A DNA stretch of 64,000 nucleotides, taken from contig NZ_JABFVK010000026.1 of assembly GCF_013362815.1 (NCBI RefSeq), positions 1-64,000 on the forward strand, in the 5' to 3' direction. The DNA is from Hamadaea sp. Its GTDB lineage: Bacteria > Actinomycetota > Actinomycetes > Mycobacteriales > Micromonosporaceae. The position numbers and the translations under genes are program-made. Shown here one piece after another: positions 19,314 through 30,100 of this stretch; the first letter of the stretch is position 1, and each line of letters opens with the position of its first letter. The notes under the pieces were generated by a model. It saw nothing but the letters and a program-made list of their open reading frames with translations. It had not been told where the DNA came from and did no database searches.

Positions 19314-20714
19314 GTGCTCAGCCGACGCGACCTCATCCAGTCCCGGCAGTACCTGCATCAGCGCCAGATCAAGGCGCTCGTGTCGCATCGACCGGATCCG
19401 CTGGACTGGGCGGGCCGGCACGCGGGCGGGACCATCTTCGCCGGAATCATGCTGCTGGCCATCGCGCTGGGCGCGACCGCCGTCATCGGCTTGGTGTTTC
19501 CGAGCGGCAGCCGGGCTTGGCAGAGCTGCGAATCGGTGATCGTCGAGAAGGAGTCGGGCGCACCCTACGTGTGCGACGCCACCGCGCGAACGCTGTATCC
19601 GACCGCCAACTACACCTCGGCCGCGCTGATCATGGGCGGCACCGCCTCGGTGAAGGTCGCCCGCGCCTCGCTGACCTGGCCGAAGGGTGCCCTGCTCGGG
19701 CTGCCGGGTGCGCCGGGCGACCTTGTTCCCGCGAAGAACTACCTGTCCGGGGCGTGGAGCCTGTGCACCGTGCTGCGCCGGGACACCGCCGGGCGGCCCA
19801 CGCCGGTCACGGTCATCCTCGCCGGAACCCAGCCGGACACACCTACCGAGCTGGCCGAGCGCGCCATCCTGCTGGCCGGGCCGGACGGGACGCGATACGT
19901 CCTCTGGTCGGGCCGCCGTTACCCCGTACGCGAGCCGCAGTACGTCCTGCCCGCGCTGGGCTTCTCCGTCCAGCAGGGATTGGCTGTCGGGGACGCGTGG
20001 CTGGCCCCGATCCCGCTCGGCGCCACGCTCGGCCCGATCGCCGTGACCGGACTCGGCGAGCCGGCTCCGAAGCTGGACGGCGTCAAGGTCGGGCAGATCG
20101 TCCAGGTCGGCGATCGTGCGTACGTCGTCCGGCGGGAGGGCTTGCAGGAGGTCACCCCGCTGCAACGCATCCTCGTCCGCCGTACGCACACCGACCCCGT
20201 CACGCTTGATCAGGGCCGGCTCGCCGGCGTCGACATCCTGCCGCCCATGACCTTCGCCGGCAGCGCCCCGCCACCGAACGTGCCCGAGTTCGCCGCCGCG
20301 GCCGACGATGGCATCGTCTGTGCCAACATGCTCGCCGATCAGTTGACGATCACCACCGGTGGCGGATTCCCGGCCCGGATCGCGACCGTGGTTCCCCGCC
20401 GAGCCTCCGGCCGGGGCGGGATGCCGCTCGCCGACGCAATTCTCGTCGAGCCGGGGCACGCCGTGATGGTCCGGTCGATGGCCAGCTCAGGGGCGACCGG
20501 CGGACCATTGATGTTGATCAGCGATCTCGGCGTACGCCACGCGGTCCCCGATGACCGGACGGCCGCCGCCCTCGGGTACGCCGGAACACCCGTCCTCCTC
20601 CCGTCGTCCCTATTGGACCGATTGCCCGAAGGAGTGGCGCTGGATCCTCAGGCCGCCCGCCAGGCTGCGGTAACACCAATGTCACCTGTGGACACTTCTC
20701 GGCTCCGTCCATAG
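19314..20714 (+). CDS. eccB: Type VII secretion protein EccB
   Basis: This 466-residue EccB has a short cytoplasmic N-terminus, SRRDLIQSRQYLHQRQIKAL, the typical EccB opening. One membrane helix lies at about residues 42-64, followed by a large outer domain. Conserved Cys in SCESV, YVCD and SLCTVL suit the disulfide-stabilised R-domains of the family. The start is the GTG 2 bases after the eccD stop; the reading frame is open much further upstream inside eccD, but EccB homology starts here. EccB links the membrane complex to the cell wall side. Confidence 0.9.
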   Translation: MLSRRDLIQSRQYLHQRQIKALVSHRPDPLDWAGRHAGGTIFAGIMLLAIALGATAVIGLVFPSGSRAWQSCESVIVEKESGAPYVCDATARTLYPTANYTSAALIMGGTASVKVARASLTWPKGALLGLPGAPGDLVPAKNYLSGAWSLCTVLRRDTAGRPTPVTVILAGTQPDTPTELAERAILLAGPDGTRYVLWSGRRYPVREPQYVLPALGFSVQQGLAVGDAWLAPIPLGATLGPIAVTGLGEPAPKLDGVKVGQIVQVGDRAYVVRREGLQEVTPLQRILVRRTHTDPVTLDQGRLAGVDILPPMTFAGSAPPPNVPEFAAAADDGIVCANMLADQLTITTGGGFPARIATVVPRRASGRGGMPLADAILVEPGHAVMVRSMASSGATGGPLMLISDLGVRHAVPDDRTAAALGYAGTPVLLPSSLLDRLPEGVALDPQAARQAAVTPMSPVDTSRLRP

Positions 20715-20777
20715 CAGATATCGTTTACGGCACGATCGAAGCTCTCCACCCAGGAGCGCCCCGAACGGGAGGCAGAG

Positions 20778-21116
20778 ATGTCACACACTCAGTTCGAAGG
20801 GCCTCAGCTGGCCGTCGCGGCCACCAAGGTCCATGCCGCCTACGGTGATCTCAACGACATCCAGACGAGGCTCAACTCCACCCTTCAAGGTCTGTACGCC
20901 GAAGCGTGGAAGGGCGGGGCGAACAACAAGTTCAACCTGGTCTGGAACGCGTACGACGTCGCCCTCGAGAAGATCTACTACTCGCTTCAGCTGCTGGGTG
21001 AGCTGATCCAGCGCTCGGGCGGCACCTACGAGCAGACCGAGCAGGAGCGCCAGGCGCTGGTCGAGCAGTCCCTGAGCGACATCCCGGCTTCGCCCATCAC
21101 CTCGGCACTGGGCTAA
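20778..21116 (+). CDS. WXG100 family T7SS substrate (EsxA/EsxB type), first of pair
   Basis: This 112-residue helical hairpin protein has the turn motif in AWKGGANNKF (Trp-x-Gly) at about residue 47, and a C-terminal YEQTEQERQ that matches the Y-x-x-x-D/E secretion signal. Its start has GGGAGG at a normal distance. It forms a tandem pair with the next gene, 11 bases downstream, as heterodimeric EsxA/EsxB pairs do. The 63-base gap after eccB may hold a separate promoter, as esx genes are usually expressed more strongly than the machinery. Confidence 0.88.
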   Translation: MSHTQFEGPQLAVAATKVHAAYGDLNDIQTRLNSTLQGLYAEAWKGGANNKFNLVWNAYDVALEKIYYSLQLLGELIQRSGGTYEQTEQERQALVEQSLSDIPASPITSALG

Positions 21117-21127
21117 GGAGGCAGACC

Positions 21128-21430
21128 ATGGCTGATCTGGTTCGTTACGAGTTCGGCACCATCGAAGAGGGCGTACGCGCCATCGACAACGCCGCCGGCG
21201 AGGTCGAGAACGTGGTGACCGGCCTCCAGCGCGATCTCGCCGGTGTGCTCGCCACCTGGCAGGGCCAGGGCGACGACACCTACCAGGAGATCCAGCAGCA
21301 GTGGCAGCAGGCCCACGAGCTGCTGGAATTCGTCCGCCAGTCCATCCAGGGCAGCGTCATCAAGGTCAACAACCACATGCAGGAGACCGAGGCGAACGTC
21401 GTCAAGATCCTCGGATCCTGGTCGGCCTGA
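21128..21430 (+). CDS. WXG100 family T7SS substrate, second of pair
   Basis: The exactly 100-residue product has TWQGQGDDTYQE, the W-x-G turn of the WXG100 fold, and a second helix of the right length. It lacks a clear Y-x-x-x-D/E tail, so it is probably the partner that exits bound to the first protein. A near-perfect AAGGAGG precedes the ATG. A strong hairpin follows the stop. Confidence 0.9.
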   Translation: MADLVRYEFGTIEEGVRAIDNAAGEVENVVTGLQRDLAGVLATWQGQGDDTYQEIQQQWQQAHELLEFVRQSIQGSVIKVNNHMQETEANVVKILGSWSA

Positions 21431-21448
21431 GCAGCGGACCGTTGCGTT

Positions 21449-21474
21449 CCCGCCTGGCTGAAGAGTCAGGCGGG
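21449..21474. terminator. GC-rich hairpin between convergent genes
   Basis: CCCGCCTG and CAGGCGGG pair as a perfect 8-base stem with a 10-base loop, 18 bases after the second esx stop. It also covers the end of the convergent gene at 21466. No T-run follows, which is usual for terminators in such high-GC genomes. It probably stops transcription from both sides. Confidence 0.65.
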
Positions 21475-22122
21475 ATGACCGAGGACTCGGGCCAGTGCCC
21501 GGTCGAAGTCGCCGCCGAGCGGCTGGATCGTGTCGCCGTCGCGCCGGTAGACCGCGCCGTTCTCGGCCACGATCAGATCCGCCTTGCCCGCCCGAGCCAC
21601 CACCAACGCCGTACGCCCGTCGACGTCGAGCAGCCGGACCGGTTCTTCCGCCGACGGGGACTCCGGTTCGAAGACGAGCCCGATCGCGGTCATCCGTAGC
21701 GCGGCGAACTCCCGGAGCACTGTCCGAATCGGATCGGGGAGCGGCGTACCGGGCGGGGTGCACCGTGTCCACCATCTGTCCACAGCGGAGGCCGCGTCCC
21801 GGCCCGGTCGCCAGCCGGCGAGCCGCAGGAGCGCCAGCGTCTGCGGCGAGAACCGCTCGGCCGCACGGCGTACGGCGCGATAGGCGTCGGCGACCGCCTC
21901 CGGTGGCAGCGTCGACCACACCGTAAGCGCTCCGGTATCGCCGTCGACGATCGCCCGCACGTGCGCGTCGAGGACGATCCCGTCCTCCGGCCCGTACTCC
22001 GGCGTGTCCCGCCCGACCACATATCCCAGATCGAACGGGTGCAGCCACACCTGCGACTCCGGGTGATGACCGCGGGCCCACTCCTCCGCGATGTCCCGGG
22101 CCTGCGCCTCGGTGATCCTCAT
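21466..22122 (-). CDS. Unknown T7SS-locus protein coupled to mycosin
   Basis: This 218-residue soluble protein has no signal peptide or membrane helix. The N-terminal half (MRITEAQARDIAEEWAR..., then IVDGDTGALTVWSTLPP) has the layout of small YrhB/SUKH-like immunity or accessory domains; the second half is a mixed region ending GGDFDRALARVLG. The start ATG at 22122 overlaps the mycosin stop as ATGA, so the two are translated together. The pairing suggests a T7SS accessory or immunity role, but I do not recognise the family. A frame extension to 22209 lies inside mycP and is not used. Confidence 0.6.
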   Translation of the reverse strand: MRITEAQARDIAEEWARGHHPESQVWLHPFDLGYVVGRDTPEYGPEDGIVLDAHVRAIVDGDTGALTVWSTLPPEAVADAYRAVRRAAERFSPQTLALLRLAGWRPGRDAASAVDRWWTRCTPPGTPLPDPIRTVLREFAALRMTAIGLVFEPESPSAEEPVRLLDVDGRTALVVARAGKADLIVAENGAVYRRDGDTIQPLGGDFDRALARVLGHPA

Positions 22123-23255
22123 ACCTGCCTCCGCTCGCCCCACGCCATCCGGCGGCGCAGGCGCCGCAGTCCCATCCCGACCATCACCAGAACGGTCGCG
22201 GCCACGCACGTCGCTGCCACGATCGGGCCGACGCCGGTCACCCGCCGCGGTTTGGGCTGCGGCGACGGCATCCGCTCGACCGGCCCCGGGGCGGCCTCGG
22301 TCAGCGGCTCGCTCAAGGCGCGCACCGCGTTCACGATCCCTTGCCCGTACGCCGAACCACTGCCCATGGCCGGATCGGCGGTCGCCCCCAACCGGGTGGC
22401 GACCTGCGCCCCGGATAGGTCCGGCCGCTGGGCCCGGACCAGGGCCGCGACGCCACCGACGACGGCAGCGGCGAGGTCCGAGCCGCCGTCGTACACGGTG
22501 TGGCCCCGCGCTGGGGCGGCCGTCGTCATCTTCGCCCCCGGCGCGGCCAAGTCCACTATCGACCCCGTACGCGCCTGGTCGCTCACCGCACCCGCGGAGT
22601 CGATGGCGTTGGCCCCGATCACTCCGTCGTACGCGGCCGGAAACCGTCCGGCGTCACCCTCCCCGGCGGCGGCGATCACGACGACGTCCTGCGCCACGGC
22701 TCGGGCGACTGCCGCCTGCAACGACGCGCTCTCCTGGCCCACGGAGAACGCGATCACGATGACGCGGGCGCCGTTTGCCACCGCCCAATCCACCCCGGCC
22801 CCCACCGTCACCGGGTTGATGTCGGCTTGAATGCGGTCCGTTACGCGTACCGGCAGAATTTGCGCCTGGGGCGCGACTCCGGCGAACCCCACCGCGGCAT
22901 CGCGCCGGGCTGCGATCAGGGCCGCCACCCCCGTGCCGTGACCGGTGCAGTCGACGCGGCCGTCGGTGCCGTCGACGAAGTCACGGCCGGGCAGCACCGC
23001 CGAGGCGAGCTGCGGATGGCGGCGGTCCACCCCGGTGTCCAGGACGGCGACGCGGACGCCGGCGCCCTCGGACGCCAGCGGCCAGGCGTGTTCGAGATCG
23101 AGCCAGCGCTGGGCCCAGGGCAGGGCGGTGACGGCCTGAACCCCTTCGGCTCGACCGTTGGCGCAGGGCGCGGCCTGCGCGGCAGCGGGCGTGGCGACTC
23201 CCACCGTGATCCCCAGCAGACCGATCGCGGCGACACTGTGGATGGCTCGATGCAC
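22119..23255 (-). CDS. mycP: Type VII secretion-associated serine protease, mycosin (active site altered)
   Basis: The 378-residue subtilase has a signal peptide (residues 1-30, ending ATPAAAQAAP), a protease domain, and a C-terminal membrane helix at about 335-357 with an Arg-rich tail. The catalytic Asp (VLDTGVD, Asp73), His (GHGTGVAA, His106) and Ser (Ser259) align. However, the oxyanion-hole Asn of the AAAGN motif is Glu199 (AAAGEGD), and the usual GTSxAxP is GGSDLAAAV. The enzyme may therefore be inactive or weak. MycP also stabilises the ESX membrane complex independently of proteolysis, which could explain retention. The GTG start at 23255 has GGAGGGAAGG upstream. It is divergent from the YbaB-like gene. 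Confidence 0.85.
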   Translation of the reverse strand: MHRAIHSVAAIGLLGITVGVATPAAAQAAPCANGRAEGVQAVTALPWAQRWLDLEHAWPLASEGAGVRVAVLDTGVDRRHPQLASAVLPGRDFVDGTDGRVDCTGHGTGVAALIAARRDAAVGFAGVAPQAQILPVRVTDRIQADINPVTVGAGVDWAVANGARVIVIAFSVGQESASLQAAVARAVAQDVVVIAAAGEGDAGRFPAAYDGVIGANAIDSAGAVSDQARTGSIVDLAAPGAKMTTAAPARGHTVYDGGSDLAAAVVGGVAALVRAQRPDLSGAQVATRLGATADPAMGSGSAYGQGIVNAVRALSEPLTEAAPGPVERMPSPQPKPRRVTGVGPIVAATCVAATVLVMVGMGLRRLRRRMAWGERRQV

Positions 23256-23354
23256 GGAAGACCTTCCCTCCGGATTCCACCGTCCATGATGGTCTGGAGC
23301 TTGTGGACGATCAAGGTATCGCATTAGAAACAGATCGCGGTTACCTTTGTATGC

Positions 23355-23768
23355 ATGGCGGCCGATCGGGAGATGGTGGAGTCTTTGCGATCCCGCGCTG
23401 AACTGTTGCGCGGGCAGGTCGAGCGGGCGACCTCCAGCTTCAGCTCGGTCCTGACGCAGCTGCGGACGATCGAGGTGACCGCGGTGTCGGCCGACCGATT
23501 GGTCACCGTGGTGGTGGGCGCCGACGGCAAGCTTCGCTCGCTGCGGCTCGACCCCGGGATCTATCACCAGCCGGACTCGGTCGAGCTGGCGAACACCATC
23601 GAGGAGACGATCCGGGTCGCCGCCGACGCCGCCCAGAAACGCATGATCGAGTTGTGCGAGCCGTTGCTCCCACCCGAGCTCGCGGGCCGGCCGGAACTCG
23701 CCGGCAGCCCGGAGCAGCTACTGGAATCGATCACCGGCGGGTTCGCCGACATCCTGCGGAAGGGCTGA
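23355..23768 (+). CDS. YbaB/EbfC-family protein (EspL-like), T7SS-associated
   Basis: The 137-residue product has the YbaB layout: an N-terminal helix (MVESLRSRAELLRGQVERA), then three strands (VTVVVGADGKLRSLRLDPG), then a long helix. In ESX loci, YbaB-like proteins such as EspL lie beside substrates and act as cytoplasmic partners rather than only as nucleoid proteins. No Shine-Dalgarno is visible. TACCTT at 23342-23347 would place the transcript start almost at the ATG, so the gene may be leaderless. Four bases separate its stop from the next esx-like gene. Confidence 0.75.
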   Translation: MAADREMVESLRSRAELLRGQVERATSSFSSVLTQLRTIEVTAVSADRLVTVVVGADGKLRSLRLDPGIYHQPDSVELANTIEETIRVAADAAQKRMIELCEPLLPPELAGRPELAGSPEQLLESITGGFADILRKG

Positions 23769-23772
23769 AGCG

Positions 23773-24093
23773 ATGGCTGACCTGACCAACGTTCCCGACC
23801 CCGAAGGCGCCAAGACGGCGGCGCACCGGCTGAACTCCGCGTTGAGCAACCTGGACGACGTCGTCTCCGACGCGTTGGACCTGGTCAAGACGATGGAGGC
23901 GCAGTCTCCGTTGTTCGGCGACGATGAGGGCGGGCGGAAGTTTCGCTCCAACTACACCGATTCGTCGACCAAGATCACCGAGTCGACGCGTACCTTGGCC
24001 GAGGGACTCGGCACGGTGGGCGCCGCCGTGAACAAGGCGATCAACGGCACCACGACCGCCGAGGACGACAACACCCGCGCGATCCCGGCCTGA
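23773..24093 (+). CDS. Esx-like small helical T7SS protein lacking the Trp
   Basis: This 106-residue two-helix protein has PLFGDDEGGRKFRSNY at the turn, where WXG100 proteins have W-x-G followed by a Phe/Tyr pattern; the Trp is replaced by Phe. Its position between a YbaB-like gene and the giant effector gene, with a 25-base gap, suggests it is the co-secretion partner of the giant protein's own N-terminal WXG domain. Such large T7SS toxins often need a small helical partner. The partner role is inference. Confidence 0.7.
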   Translation: MADLTNVPDPEGAKTAAHRLNSALSNLDDVVSDALDLVKTMEAQSPLFGDDEGGRKFRSNYTDSSTKITESTRTLAEGLGTVGAAVNKAINGTTTAEDDNTRAIPA

Positions 24094-24118
24094 GTCCCGG
24101 CCGGACCGGGGCAGCGCC

Positions 24119-27100
24119 GTGATCGAACTCTGGGACTTCGGCGAGCCGTGGAACCGAATCCGCGACGCGCTGATCTGGCTGGGCTCCGGTGGCAGCAACT
24201 GGCCCCAGGCCAACGAGGACCAGATCCGCGAGCTCGCGACCGCCTGGCAGGCCGTCGGGGAACGGCTGCAATCCGGGCTGAGCGAGGCCAACAGCGCCGC
24301 CGCCGACCTCATGGCCGCTTGGGGCGGCGACGGCGGCACCACCTTCGCCCAGCAGTGGCAGCACCTGGGCCACGAAGCCCCGCAGATGCTGGTCGACATC
24401 ATCCTCAACGGCTACGACGGAAACCCCCCACTGGTCGGGTCCCTCGAACAGTCTGCCCTCGACATCGAATACGACAAGATCTCGACGCTGATCGAAGTGG
24501 CCGTCGTCATCATCGAGATCTTCGTCATCATCGTGACCGCCTGGCTGGCCTTCTGGGCCGCCTGGGGGGCGGCCGCCGCCCGGATCGCGGTCGGCCGCGC
24601 CACGATCTGGACGATCATGCGGGAGCTCATCGCCAACGCGATCCGCTCGTTCGGCCAGCGTGGCCTCAGCGAGGGGCTGAAGGAGGAGCTCAAGCGCTGG
24701 GCCAAGCACACCATCAAGTTCGAGGTCGCCAAGGAGATCGGCGCGGAGACGGGCGTCGACATCACCGCTCAGCTCGTGCAGAAATACGGCCTGCATACCC
24801 GCACCGGCTGGGACACCAAGAAGACCGTCGCGTCGGGCCTCGGCGGCGCGCTCGGCGCCGGCCTGAGCTTCGCCACCCCGATCGGCGAGAAGATCGCCGG
24901 AAATGTCGCCAACAAGGTTGGCAAGGGCCTCGTCAACCTCGGAACCCGGGCCGTCGACGAGTTCGTCACCGAGATCGGCGCGGAATTCGGCGCGAACGGG
25001 ATCGTCTACAACAACTGGCAGCCCAACTTCAGCAACCTCGGCAACCGCATCGGTTCCGGCATGGTCCGCGACTACACCAGCGAGAAGGCGAACCTCTCGG
25101 GCTTGGCCCTCGACCTCGGCAAAGCCGCTCTCGGCTTGGAGACCAGCACCCAGGCCACCGCCAACGCCGCCCGCCAGGCCGCCCGGACCGCCGCCACCCA
25201 GGCCGAAACCGCTGCCCAACAGGCCCGCCAGCAGGCCACCGCCGCCCAGAACGCCGCCGCCACCGCCACCCAACAGGCCCAAGCCGCCCAACAACGAGCC
25301 AACGATGCGAACGCCGCCGCGAACGCCGCCGCCGCCCGCTACGGAGTCGACTTGCCCGAAGCCGCCCAGGCCCGCCAAGCGGCCGAAGCCGCCAACCGCC
25401 AGGCCGAGATCGCTCAACGCGGTGCGGTGCAGGCAAACGCCGCCGCCCAAGTGGCCGGCACCTCGGCGACCCAGGCGGAGGAGGCCGCCCGTCAGGCGCG
25501 CGCCGACGCCGATCGGATCCCTGCTCCTGCCGGCGCGCCGCCCACCGCTCCGCCCAACGGCGCTCCGCCGGAAGGCGCCCCACCGGAAGGCGCACCACCT
25601 GTCGCTCCGCCGCAGGGCGCACCGCCCGAAGGCGCACCACCGCAGGGCGCACCACCTGTCGCACCACCGCAGGGCGCACCACCGCAGGGCGCACCACCGC
25701 AGGGCGCACCACCTGTCGCACCACCGCAGGGCGCACCGCCCGAAGGCGCACCACCGCAGGGCGCACCACCGCAGGGTGCACCCCCCGCCGTACCACCGCA
25801 GGGCGCACCACCCGCCGCGCCGCCGCAGGGCGCACCACCCGCCGCACCACCGCAGGGCGCACCGCCGACCGGATCGCAGCCGGGCGGCCAGAGTGGACAA
25901 CCGAGTGCTCCCCCACAGTCGCCCGAGACGGCGCGATCCGAGCCGGGCGGCCAGTCATCGACGGCTCCCGACGACGGGACCGCCGCACGAACCGAAGGTC
26001 CTCCTCGGACGGACACCCCGCCGACCGCGGACGTCAACGGTGGCCAGCTGGGCGCTGGACCTAACACCGTCGGCGGTAACGCCAGCACCGTCAGCGCTGC
26101 GCCGCAGAACACGGCCGACACTCGCGGCCGACGCCGAGCTGACGAAGCCGGTCGAGACGACGGCGAGAGCACTGAGCCCGACGAGTCGACCCGGCTCAGC
26201 CCGGACGACGAAGAAGGCTTGAAGCTAGGTGACGAGCCCGAGGTCAAGCCGCGGAACGAGCTGGACGACACCGGCGAAAATGACCAGCACGAAGGCGACC
26301 AGCACGACAATCCCGACGACGAGGGCGAGACGGCTGGGCCGCCCAAGAAGGTCTCCGCCCGGCTGACGATCGCGATCGCGCAGCTCGTGCTCAACGCGTC
26401 GGCCGAGGCGCAGGCGGCTGCGCATACGGCGACCCGGGCCAACGCCCTCGCTCAGGCGCTGGCGTCGCCGGACGGACAGGTGCAGATCATCGGCCCGGAC
26501 TCATTGACGTTGGGCGACGATCTGAACTCCGACGAACCCGACGTGCCGCCCGGCCGGCCTCCGATGGGATCGCTGCCGTTGCAGGGGCTACTCCCGGACG
26601 GAGCGATGATCCCGGCCACCATGGCGGATGTTCAGCGGCATCTGCAGGCGTTGGGCGTACGCCCCGGCGAAGCTCCGCCGGTGCATCCGCATCCCGGTGG
26701 GACCTGGATCGGTACGAGCAACGACGGCGGCCTCACGGTGCCGGGCCGGAGCATCAACTGTCTATTGTGGGCGCCGAGTGTACACAGTACCTACTACGGT
26801 CACCCTTCCGTCGCACCGGCCAACGGGCTGAGCGTGGGGCATCCGGCCGCCGTGCTCCAGGCCTGGGCCGGCGCGCCGTTCGGCACCAGCGACCCGACGC
26901 AGGGTTTGGCCGAGGTGGAAGAGCGGCTCCGGCAGGCGTTGACCGGTGACGCCGACGCCGGGCCGATGGCCTTCGTGGCCGTCGTCGATCCACGCGACAC
27001 GAACGCGGCCCACATGTACGCCGTCTTCGTGCGCCGCGAAGCGCATCCCACGAATCCCGGCGAAACGCAGATCGTCTTCTACTACGCCGATCACGGCAGC

Positions 27101-30100
27101 ACCACCGCCGAGCCGAATCGGCCCGACATCGACCCCAACAGCGAGATCAGCTCGATCATCTTCGACCACACCGGTGCGGTGGTGCAGCCCGACACCGAGA
27201 CGCGCAAGGACTCTCAGCTGGCGTACACGCTGGTGGCCGGGCGGCCCACCGGCGACGGCAAGGCGAGCCTCCTGGCCCAGGTCACCACATTGCTCGCTCC
27301 GGACACCACCGCCATCGGCCGCCGGAAGGCGCTCGACGCCATCGAAGACGGGCTGCGCGCCATGGGCCTGGAGCCCGGCGGTACACCGGTTCGCTGGTCC
27401 AATTTCCGCAAGCTGGCGACTTCCGCGAACCCCGACGCCGAGCTCTTCCTCCAGCTGATCCAGGAACCGGATTGGCGAGCGGCGTACGAGCGGGCGCTTG
27501 GGGCTTCGGCCGACGTCGCCCAGGCGTTCACCGGCGTCCCCACGCAATCCGCCGCGAGGACGATCGCACTCGCCACGATCTTCGCCACGAACGCCGCACC
27601 GACCTACGCGGGGGACCCGGCGACGGTGGCCTTCGTCAGCGCGATCGCGCAGAACGACTTCCAGTTCCAGACCCAGCCGGACGTCTCCTTCGACGGCAAC
27701 GAGGTGCACATCACCTTCGAGGAGATGTGGCCGCGAACCGTCCGGGTCGAGTACGGGCTGCTGCCCGGAGACACCGAGGTCGAGCTGCTCCTGGACGGCG
27801 ACGAGTTCCGGCTGGTGCTACGGCACGGTCTGAAGCTGAGCGACGTCGCCGTCCAGGCTCGACTGCGGGTGATGATCGCCCACGAACTCACCCGTGTGCG
27901 GCACGGCGAGACCGAGTACCGCTCGAACCGCCCGGATGTCCGTGAGGACTACTACGACGTCCTGCAGGACTTCAGCTACCGGGCCGTGTCGGACATCGGC
28001 CAGGCGTTGGCGGCGAACCGGCCGGACGGGGCCAGCACAGTGCGGGCCGATCGAGTGGCGGCTCATCGTCTGGCGGAGGCGGCCCGCGCCGAGAACGACA
28101 GGATGATGAGGCTTCTGCTGGCCGCGGTCGCGATCGACCCCGATCTGGCTCCGGTGGTGGCACGTCTCCTCGCGACGGAAGCAACCTCGGGCGCTGCCAG
28201 GTCGATCGCCCGGCTGACCGGAGACCTGACGTTCCCGTCCGGCCGCGGCCGGACGGCGCAGCGGCAGCGGACGCGCACCGCCCAGTTGCTGGCCGCTTCC
28301 CTGCGCATCGCGGGCGAGCACCTGGCGAACGAGCTCTCCCAGCAGCCCGGTGACAACGAGCTGGCGAGCATCCTCGACGAGGCGGTCGACCGTGCGCTGT
28401 TCATCCGCAACGCCGCGCAGGCGCGGATGAACGCTCAGAACGCGGACCCCCGAGGCGTGCTGCCCACCAGCAAAGCCGACTTCACGTCGACCTTCGTGGC
28501 CGAGGCGACGCAGAACCGTCAAGAAATCCTCGACGAACTCGACCGCCGCCGCAGCGAGGCCGCCGAAGGCCAGGCGGAGCCGTCCGAGGTCGTCCTGCCC
28601 GGACTACGCGGCAGCGGCGCGACACTGGACGCCTCCCTGCGGTCGGCCATCATCGCTGCCGCCGCCCGGCTGGGCTTCGCCGCACCGGGCCGGGAAGCGG
28701 CGATGCTCGCCCAGCTGGGTGGGGCGCTGGCCGCGCTCGGCGGGCTCACCGGTGATCCGTCCACTACGGACATCGTCGACGCCGCCCGCGCCATCATCCG
28801 GGACACGCTGGCCCGTCCGGACCGGGTGTCGCTCGCCGACCGCGCCTCGGGCGACGCCGATCTGCTGTTCCAGCGGCAGATCACCGACGCGCAGGGCAAC
28901 GCTCAGGTCGTCGCGGTCACCGTGCACGTCCTCCGCTCCTTGGAGCATCGAGTCGCCTACGTGTCGCAGGTGCAGCTCACGTCGAGCTTCGCCGAAGACT
29001 TCGGCCGGCCCACGACGGGCGAGACCCCGCGGCGCGTACGCGTCACGACGCAGCGGCTGGCTCACCGCCCGACCGATGTGGGGGACGATCTCGGCCTCAC
29101 GACGCCGGCCAGTGCCGAGGCTGCGGTTCAAGCCGCCGTCACTCAGGTCGCCTCGGCCCTCGGTCTCTCCGTGGTCGAAGTGGGGCACGGCAACACCTAC
29201 GAGATCACCCTCCCCGGCGGGACCGGCCCGATCCGCGTACACGTCCGTGCCGGGGGCGTACGCGGAAACGCCGCGGCCGAGGTCCGCCCGCCGCGCGGAC
29301 GCTCCGGGACGTGGGAGGTACGCGTAGCGACCGCCGAGGTCTCGCGGACCGGCCTGGTTCTGGGGGTCGCGGAGGCGCTCGGTTTGACGGTGGCGACCTA
29401 TCTGGATCAGACGACCGGCCGTCCCGATCCGGAGCAGGCGCGCCGCATCGCCTTGGCGGCCCGGCTGGCCGTCGTCGCCGCCGCCCGCACGGCCACTCCG
29501 CCCGGAACGGTCAACCCTCGTTCGGATCGGCTGTCCGCCGAGGCCCACAGCCTCATCGAGGATCTGGGCCTCCGGCTGGATCAGCCCGGCTACGGGGCGC
29601 GCCGGGCCGAGATCGCCACGCTCCTCAGCCAGGTCTTCGGCCCGAGCGCCGCCACCACCGTCGACGATCTCCTCACGGAGCTGGGTCGACCGGCAGCCGC
29701 CCTCACCGACCCGCGGGAAAATCAGCACGCGGAGGCGGCCCGGCGCGCCACCGAACAGCGGGCCGAGCGCCAGGCGATCACCGACATCCTGCTCGACCAG
29801 CAGCAGTCGGGACTGGTCACGGGTCTGCCCGCGCTCACCCAACTACAGGCGACCGGGCCGGCCCTCACCGGCGCCGAACTGGCGGCTCACCTGGCGGCCA
29901 CACTCGCCTCGATCGAGCGCGGATTGACCCTCACCGCGCACGGCCAAGACGGAAGCACCACCTTCGTCACGGTCACCCACAGCGCGTTGAGCGGCCCGAT
30001 CTCGGTACGCGTACAGCCCGGCGTCCTGCCCGCCGGAACGGGCGCGCATCTGAGCATCGACCTCGGTACGCGCACCGTGACGATCATCGTGGCCGAGGGA

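Noticed and set aside
18483-20459. Minus-strand frame opposite eccD/eccB
   Set aside because: The composition is typical of antisense translation, there is no ribosome site, and both sense genes are conserved.
25541-25870. Regular repeats that could be read as a CRISPR array
   Set aside because: The units are 15 bases, have no spacers, and stay in frame as APPQG codons.
27876-27905. HELTRVRHG in module A as a metalloprotease site
   Set aside because: The spacing is not HExxH, and the aligned part of module B reads RELARVQLG, so the His is not conserved.
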